A stretch of 25,429 bases of DNA. Source: an uncultured Bacilli bacterium. Lineage in GTDB: Bacteria > Bacillota_I > Bacilli_A > RF39 > UBA660. Location: positions 1 through 25,429 of the forward strand of contig CAKOQM010000017.1 of assembly GCA_934101275.1 (NCBI GenBank), written 5' to 3'. The notes below the pieces were generated by a model. The model made no database searches and was not told the DNA's origin. It saw only the letters and a program-made list of their open reading frames with translations. Positions 21,365 to 25,429 of the stretch are shown piece by piece (positions within the stretch are counted from its first letter, which is position 1; each line of letters opens with the position of its first letter). Both the position numbers and the translations under genes were made by a program.

Positions 21365-23473
21365 ATGACAGTAAAAGAATATGCAGAAAGTGTTAACTTA
21401 ACCGTTGCAGAAGTGTTAAAAAAATGTGAAACTTTAGGAATTGATGTGAAAAGTCCAAGTGATGATTTATCCGATGATGATGTTATTAATTTAGACTTTG
21501 CTACTAACTTAATTAGTTCTGATAGTGAATCAACTTATGAAGATGAGGATAGTATGGATGAAGTTGTCGAAGATTTAGTGGCTTCCACAAATGTTCATAC
21601 GATGAATCCTGGTATAAAAAAACAAAAACTAAAGAAACGTAGTGAAGTTGAACAAAGTAAATCAGAATACATGAATAAGCGTAAAGAAATGTATAAACAT
21701 AAAGAAAAATTAATGACAAATAAAGTGGACGATGACATTATTCTTTATAAAAATAATATGAGTGTGGCCGATTTAGCCGAAAGTTTAGGAGTAAGTGGAA
21801 CGGATATTATTAAAAAATTAATGAGTCTTGGTATTATGGCTGGTTTAAATCAAGCCATTCCTTTTGAACAAGCTGAACTAATTTCAATAGATTATGGAAA
21901 AACCCTAAAAAAAGAAGAAACTCAAGATGTCACAAATTTTGAAGAATATGAAGTAAATGACAAAGAAGAAGATTTAGTTTTGCGTCCTGCTGTTGTCACA
22001 ATCATGGGGCATGTTGACCATGGTAAAACAACACTTTTAGATTATATTCGTCATAGTAAAGTGGTTGAAGGAGAATTTGGTGGTATCACTCAACATATTG
22101 GGGCTTATCAAATTGAACATAATGGTCAAAAGATTACTTTTATTGATACTCCAGGTCATGCGGCTTTTACCGAGATGAGAGCCAGAGGAGCAAGTGTCAC
22201 AGATATCGTTATTATTATTGTTGCGGCGGATGATGGTGTCATGCCTCAAACGAAAGAAGCCATTGACCATGCGAAAAGTGCTGGTGTTCCAATTATTGTT
22301 GCTGTTAACAAAATTGATAAACCAAATATTAATATTGAAAGAGTTATGCAAGAAATGAGTGAAGCTGGAATCACCCCAGAGTCATGGGGTGGCGATGTGC
22401 CATTTGTAAATATTTCTGCCCAAACAGGTGAAGGTGTGGATTTACTTTTAGAAACAATTCAAATTATTAGTGAAGTAAATGGTTATAAAGCCAATCCATC
22501 TCGTTATGCCATAGGAACGGTTATTGAATCTAAAGTAGATAAAAATATCGGTGGAGTGGCTTCTTTACTTATTCAAAACGGAACCTTACGTTTAGGAGAT
22601 CCTGTTGTTGTAGGAGCCTACTTTGGTCGTGTGAGAACTATGAAAAATGATCGTGGCGAAGCTATCGTAGAAGCAGGACCTTCTACACCAGTAGAAATTA
22701 CAGGGTTATCAGAATCTCCTAGTGCTGGTGATAAATTTATGGCATTTGAAACAGAAAGTGAAGCCAAAAGTGTTGCCGAAAAACGTTTAGTTGCGTTAAA
22801 AGAAGCTAAAAATAAAAAAGAAGTGGTTTCTCTAGATGATTTATTTGCTAAGATTAAATCTGGTCAAAAAGAAATCAATGTTGTTTTAAAAGCAGATGTT
22901 CGTGGTAGTGAAGAAGCCGTTAAGTCTTCTCTAGAAAAAATTGATGTGGAAGGTGTCCGTGTCAAAGTCATTCGTAGTGGTATTGGTACTATTACTGAAA
23001 GTGATGTGGTACTAGCTAATGCTTCTAATGCGATTATTATTGGTTTTAACGTTGTACCATCTAATATTACGAAAGAAGTAGCCAAAGAATACAATGTCGA
23101 TATTCGTTTATATACGATTATTTATAAAGCCATTGAAGAAATGGAACTTGCCATGAAAGGTATGTTAGAACCAGAATTTGAAGAACATATCTTAGGTAGT
23201 CTAGAAATTCGTAAAATCTTTTCTTTCTCAAAAGTTGGTAAAATTGCCGGATGTTATGTAACGGATGGTCTTGTAAAATCAGGGGCAAATGCTCGTGTTA
23301 TTCGTGATGGTGTTATCATTTATGATGGTAAAATTGCTTCTATTCAAAGAGAAAAAGATCAAGTAAAAGAAGTTAAAAAAGGTTTTGAATGTGGTATTAC
23401 TCTAGAAAATTATAGCGATATTAAAGAAAGAGATACCATTGAAGTTTATGAAATGGTGGAAATAAAAAGATGA
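21365..23473 (+). CDS. infB: Translation initiation factor IF-2
   Basis: GTPase that brings fMet-tRNA to the 30S subunit and promotes subunit joining. The 702-residue product has two IF2N domains (about 1-45, and MSVADLAESLGVSGTDIIKKLMSLG near 130-155), then the G domain with GHVDHGKTT, DTPGHAAF and NKID. Domains II, III and the fMet-tRNA-binding C-terminal domain IV follow. The long charged N-terminal linker of other bacteria is reduced to about 70 residues. ATG at 21365 is preferred to the GTG at 21356 because AAAGGATG (21349-21356) precedes it and overlaps the GTG. It overlaps rbfA by four bases. Confidence 0.98.
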   Translation: MTVKEYAESVNLTVAEVLKKCETLGIDVKSPSDDLSDDDVINLDFATNLISSDSESTYEDEDSMDEVVEDLVASTNVHTMNPGIKKQKLKKRSEVEQSKSEYMNKRKEMYKHKEKLMTNKVDDDIILYKNNMSVADLAESLGVSGTDIIKKLMSLGIMAGLNQAIPFEQAELISIDYGKTLKKEETQDVTNFEEYEVNDKEEDLVLRPAVVTIMGHVDHGKTTLLDYIRHSKVVEGEFGGITQHIGAYQIEHNGQKITFIDTPGHAAFTEMRARGASVTDIVIIIVAADDGVMPQTKEAIDHAKSAGVPIIVAVNKIDKPNINIERVMQEMSEAGITPESWGGDVPFVNISAQTGEGVDLLLETIQIISEVNGYKANPSRYAIGTVIESKVDKNIGGVASLLIQNGTLRLGDPVVVGAYFGRVRTMKNDRGEAIVEAGPSTPVEITGLSESPSAGDKFMAFETESEAKSVAEKRLVALKEAKNKKEVVSLDDLFAKIKSGQKEINVVLKADVRGSEEAVKSSLEKIDVEGVRVKVIRSGIGTITESDVVLANASNAIIIGFNVVPSNITKEVAKEYNVDIRLYTIIYKAIEEMELAMKGMLEPEFEEHILGSLEIRKIFSFSKVGKIAGCYVTDGLVKSGANARVIRDGVIIYDGKIASIQREKDQVKEVKKGFECGITLENYSDIKERDTIEVYEMVEIKR

Positions 23474-23817
23474 GTGTAAAAATCAAAAGAATTGAAAGTG
23501 AACTTGTTAAAACAATTTCAGAAACCCTTTTACTAGAATCAAACGATGAATTTTTAAAAACCGTTACCATTACCGCAGCAGAAGTAGCCAGTGATTTATC
23601 TTATGCGAAAGTATATTTTACCAGTTTAGATAATCGTGATAAAACTTTAGTTGTTAAAGATATGAATGAAGCTAGCGATATGATAAGAAAGTTTATTGCC
23701 CAAAAGATGAATCTTCGTCAAACACCTAAATTAAACTTTGTTTATGATGATTCAGTTTCTTATGGAAATAAGATAGAACATATTATTGCTGAAATTCACA
23801 AAAAAGATCAAAATTAG
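23470..23817 (+). CDS. rbfA: Ribosome-binding factor A
   Basis: KH-fold cold-shock protein that binds the 30S subunit and helps mature the 5' end of 16S rRNA. The 115-residue product has the family outline: RIESELVKTISETL at the start, VTITAAEVASDLSYAKVYFTSL, and KMNLRQTPKLNFVYDDSVSYGNKIEHII at the end. Its start overlaps the infB stop (ATGA). It closes the operon: a strong terminator begins within its stop codon. truB, ribF or nrnA, which often follow, are not present. Confidence 0.96.
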   Translation: MSVKIKRIESELVKTISETLLLESNDEFLKTVTITAAEVASDLSYAKVYFTSLDNRDKTLVVKDMNEASDMIRKFIAQKMNLRQTPKLNFVYDDSVSYGNKIEHIIAEIHKKDQN

Positions 23818-23836
23818 TCGAAAGGCTAATTTTTTT
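23812..23836 (+). terminator. Intrinsic terminator of the nusA-infB-rbfA operon
   Basis: AATTAGTC (23812-23819) pairs with GGCTAATT (23824-23831) around a GAAA tetraloop, with one T-G pair, followed by T to 23836. Confidence 0.9.
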
Positions 23837-23872
23837 CTTAATAATTTCTAAGAAAACTACTTAAATTTAATA

Positions 23873-23901
23873 TTGTTAAAGAGCAAAAATTAAGATAAAA
23901 T
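23873..23901 (+). promoter_or_regulatory. Promoter of the phase-variable surface protein gene
   Basis: TTGTTA (23873-23878), 17 bases, TAAAAT (23896-23901). AGAGGTAAG (23915-23923) precedes the ATG at 23928. Confidence 0.6.
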
Positions 23902-23927
23902 CAAGATAGTAGAAAAGAGGTAAGAAA

Positions 23928-25308
23928 ATGAAAAAAACATTTTCAAACAATAGAAGAACCTCAAAACCGAAAATATGTTCGGGGGGGGGGTTCTTCTTAT
24001 AAATTAAGTAAATATAAGGAAAACAAGGAAAGGAAAAAACTCTTATATTTATTCTTAAACATATTTTTGTTAATACTAACAGTTAGTTATTTTTATAAAA
24101 GTTATGCTTTATATGAAGAAAAGAAAGATTTTGATGCCATTAATGGAACAGTGGAAGAAGCGGGAGATATTTATTTTGCTTATTATGTGGATGGAACTAT
24201 TTCAAGGAGTATGCCACTTCAAAACACAGGTTATACTTTAGATAAAGAAAAATCAAGTTGTACCAATGGTGTATCAATAAACTGGAATAATAGCACTTGG
24301 CAAGGCATTACAGATTATACGAATTACAATACAACAACAAATACAAGAACAAAATGTACGTTATATTTTAACAAAACAGCCAAAACAGTAAAAACCGCTT
24401 TAGGAAATATTGAAGTTAACACATATACTCCAGATTTTACAAAGTCAGCTTGTGATGATACGTCTTGTGAATCCCATGAAAAAGGTATTTTTGAAACAAC
24501 GGATTATGATGGTAATCCAACCTATTATTACCGTGGTTCTGTCGAAAATAACTATGTGAAATTTGCAGGCTATTACTGGAGAATTATTAGAATAAACAGT
24601 AATGGTTCTATAAGAATGATCTATGATGGAACAAGTGCTCATGACAACGGTGAAGCGGCAGAAGATAGGATGTATGGTAAAAGCGAATTTAATGATTCAA
24701 ATAATGATAACATATATGTTGGTTATGAATATCAAAATAGCGTGGCACATGGATATGGAACTCCTTCAATAATTAAACAAAATATAACTAAATTTTATTC
24801 AGACAAATTAGCAAGTTATAATTCTTTTTTAGACACAAAAGTTGGCTTTTGTAACGATAGAACAACTTTAAATGAAGATAATAATGTGGGAACGGGAACA
24901 GTAATAACTTATTACAGTGGATATCTTCGTCTTGCTTCAAGTAAACCAGATTTAGGATGTAATAATTCAGATCATTTTGTTGATATAGGTCAGGGACTAA
25001 TCACAGCAGATGAAATAATGTTATCTGGCTTTTCTGGAGGATTTCTTAGTGGTAATTACAATTTTTCTAAAACATCTACCAACTCTTACTTATGTATAGG
25101 TTATGCTTTTTGGACGATGACACCTTTAGGATATTATAGTCCTTTCAAAGCAGGTAATAATAAGGGCGCTTTATTATATTTTGTTTCAAAAATTGGCGGT
25201 GAACATTATGCTAATATGTTGTTTGGTCTCCGTCCAGTGATCAATATTCGTTCGGATGTCACCATTACTGGAAGCGGAACTAAAAACGACCCATATCTTG
25301 TGAATTAG
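23928..25308 (+). CDS. Membrane-anchored surface protein, reading frame broken at a ten-G tract (probably phase-variable)
   Basis: From ATG 23928 the frame reads MKKTFSNNRRTSKPKICS and enters ten G (23981-23990). In this sequence it then stops at TAA 24000-24002 after 24 codons. With nine or twelve G it joins the long frame to 25308, giving 459 or 460 residues: a basic cytoplasmic N-terminus, one membrane span (about 43-62, LLYLFLNIFLLILTVSYFY), and a large outer part. The outer part has YVKFAGYYWRIIRINSNGSIRMIYDG in the middle and ends GLRPVINIRSDVTITGSGTKNDPYLVN. These segments recur, as I remember, in large paralogous families of uncultured gut Bacilli; their function is unknown, perhaps adhesion. 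A TTG at 24067 is not a credible start: it lies inside the span and has no ribosome-binding site. Confidence 0.75.
23981..23990. repeat. Homopolymeric tract of ten G
   Basis: Ten consecutive G in strongly AT-rich DNA, inside the 18th-21st codons of the surface-protein gene. No comparable G or C run is seen elsewhere in the window. Such tracts mutate by slippage. Confidence 0.9.
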
Positions 25309-25312
25309 TGTC

Positions 25313-25339
25313 AAAATTGCAAGAAATTGCAATTTTTTT
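25313..25339 (+). terminator. Intrinsic terminator of the surface-protein gene
   Basis: AAAATTGC (25313-25320) pairs with GCAATTTT (25329-25336) across 8 nt, followed by T to 25339. Confidence 0.85.
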
Positions 25340-25340
25340 C

Positions 25341-25429
25341 ATAGAAAAAAAAGAAATCGAAGATTTTTTTTGAATATATAAGTAGGAGGGAAAATAAGAG
25401 TATTATTTTTCAGCCTTAGAAAGGAGAAT
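25341..25429 (+). promoter_or_regulatory. Right-edge leader region with hairpin and two ribosome-binding-site-like sequences
   Basis: A second hairpin, AAATC (25354-25358) with GATTT (25362-25366), flanked by A and T runs, could terminate in either direction. TATATA (25375-25380) may be a -10. TAGGAGGG (25383-25390) has no start codon at a useful distance. AAGGAG (25421-25426) is probably the ribosome-binding site of a gene starting just beyond the window. Confidence 0.4.

Noticed and set aside
24067..25308. A 413-residue surface protein starting at TTG 24067
   Set aside because: The TTG is in the middle of the membrane span and has no ribosome-binding site. The upstream promoter, ribosome-binding site and ATG at 23928 fit a single gene interrupted at the G tract.
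1..25429. Use of TGA as tryptophan, as in Mollicutes
   Set aside because: TGA ends spoIIGA, infB and the sortase gene at the expected lengths, and tryptophans are encoded by TGG.

Overview
The window is about 25.4 kb of AT-rich Gram-positive DNA using the standard bacterial code: TGA serves as a stop for spoIIGA, infB and the sortase gene. The ftsA-ftsZ, spoIIGA-sigE and rimP-nusA-rnpM-infB-rbfA gene orders place it in the Firmicutes/Bacilli. The surface-protein family at the right end, as I remember it, is typical of uncultured gut Bacilli near the Erysipelotrichales and RF39 groups. SpoIIGA and pro-sigma-E imply at least a history of endospore formation. No tRNA, rRNA, CRISPR array or transposase is visible.

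Layout. (1) 1-3540: the ftsA tail and ftsZ, then a DUF3800 gene with its own promoter and terminator set between ftsZ and the spoIIGA-sigE pair. (2) 3541-4600: a structured intergenic region that I read as a minus-strand non-coding RNA, followed by a membrane-anchored thioredoxin-like gene. (3) 4664-10095: an accessory-looking block with a superfamily 2 helicase carrying four 78-residue helicase-associated repeats. Convergent to it are a tail-anchored protein of unknown function and a compact UvrD/helicase IV-like helicase. (4) 10250-13394: tmk, a lone prepilin-like protein, a DUF2779 nuclease and the RNA polymerase omega subunit. (5) 13415-16486: an M23/ChW cell-wall hydrolase under a start-codon hairpin, a secreted sortase-substrate-like protein with its class D-like sortase, a membrane protein and a 40-residue membrane peptide. 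(6) 16551-18677: a CpsC/CpsD/CpsB tyrosine-kinase trio without glycosyltransferases. (7) 18693-23836: the nusA-infB operon with a shortened rimP and an NrnB-like nuclease gene. (8) 23873-25340: a surface-protein gene interrupted by a run of ten G.

Two observations stand out. First, the 11-mer TTTTGTCGAAT, which contains the Spo0A box TGTCGAA, occurs four times, always between genes. In two cases it is followed at the same spacing by TTGCAA, 16 bases and a -10 element. One of these drives the DUF3800 gene. The other faces minus and would drive a roughly 175-nt structured RNA that ends at the shared sigE terminator. Second, the ten-G tract near the 5' end of the last gene puts the reading frame off in this sequence; nine or twelve G would restore a 459- or 460-residue membrane-anchored surface protein, which is the classical layout of a phase-variable gene.
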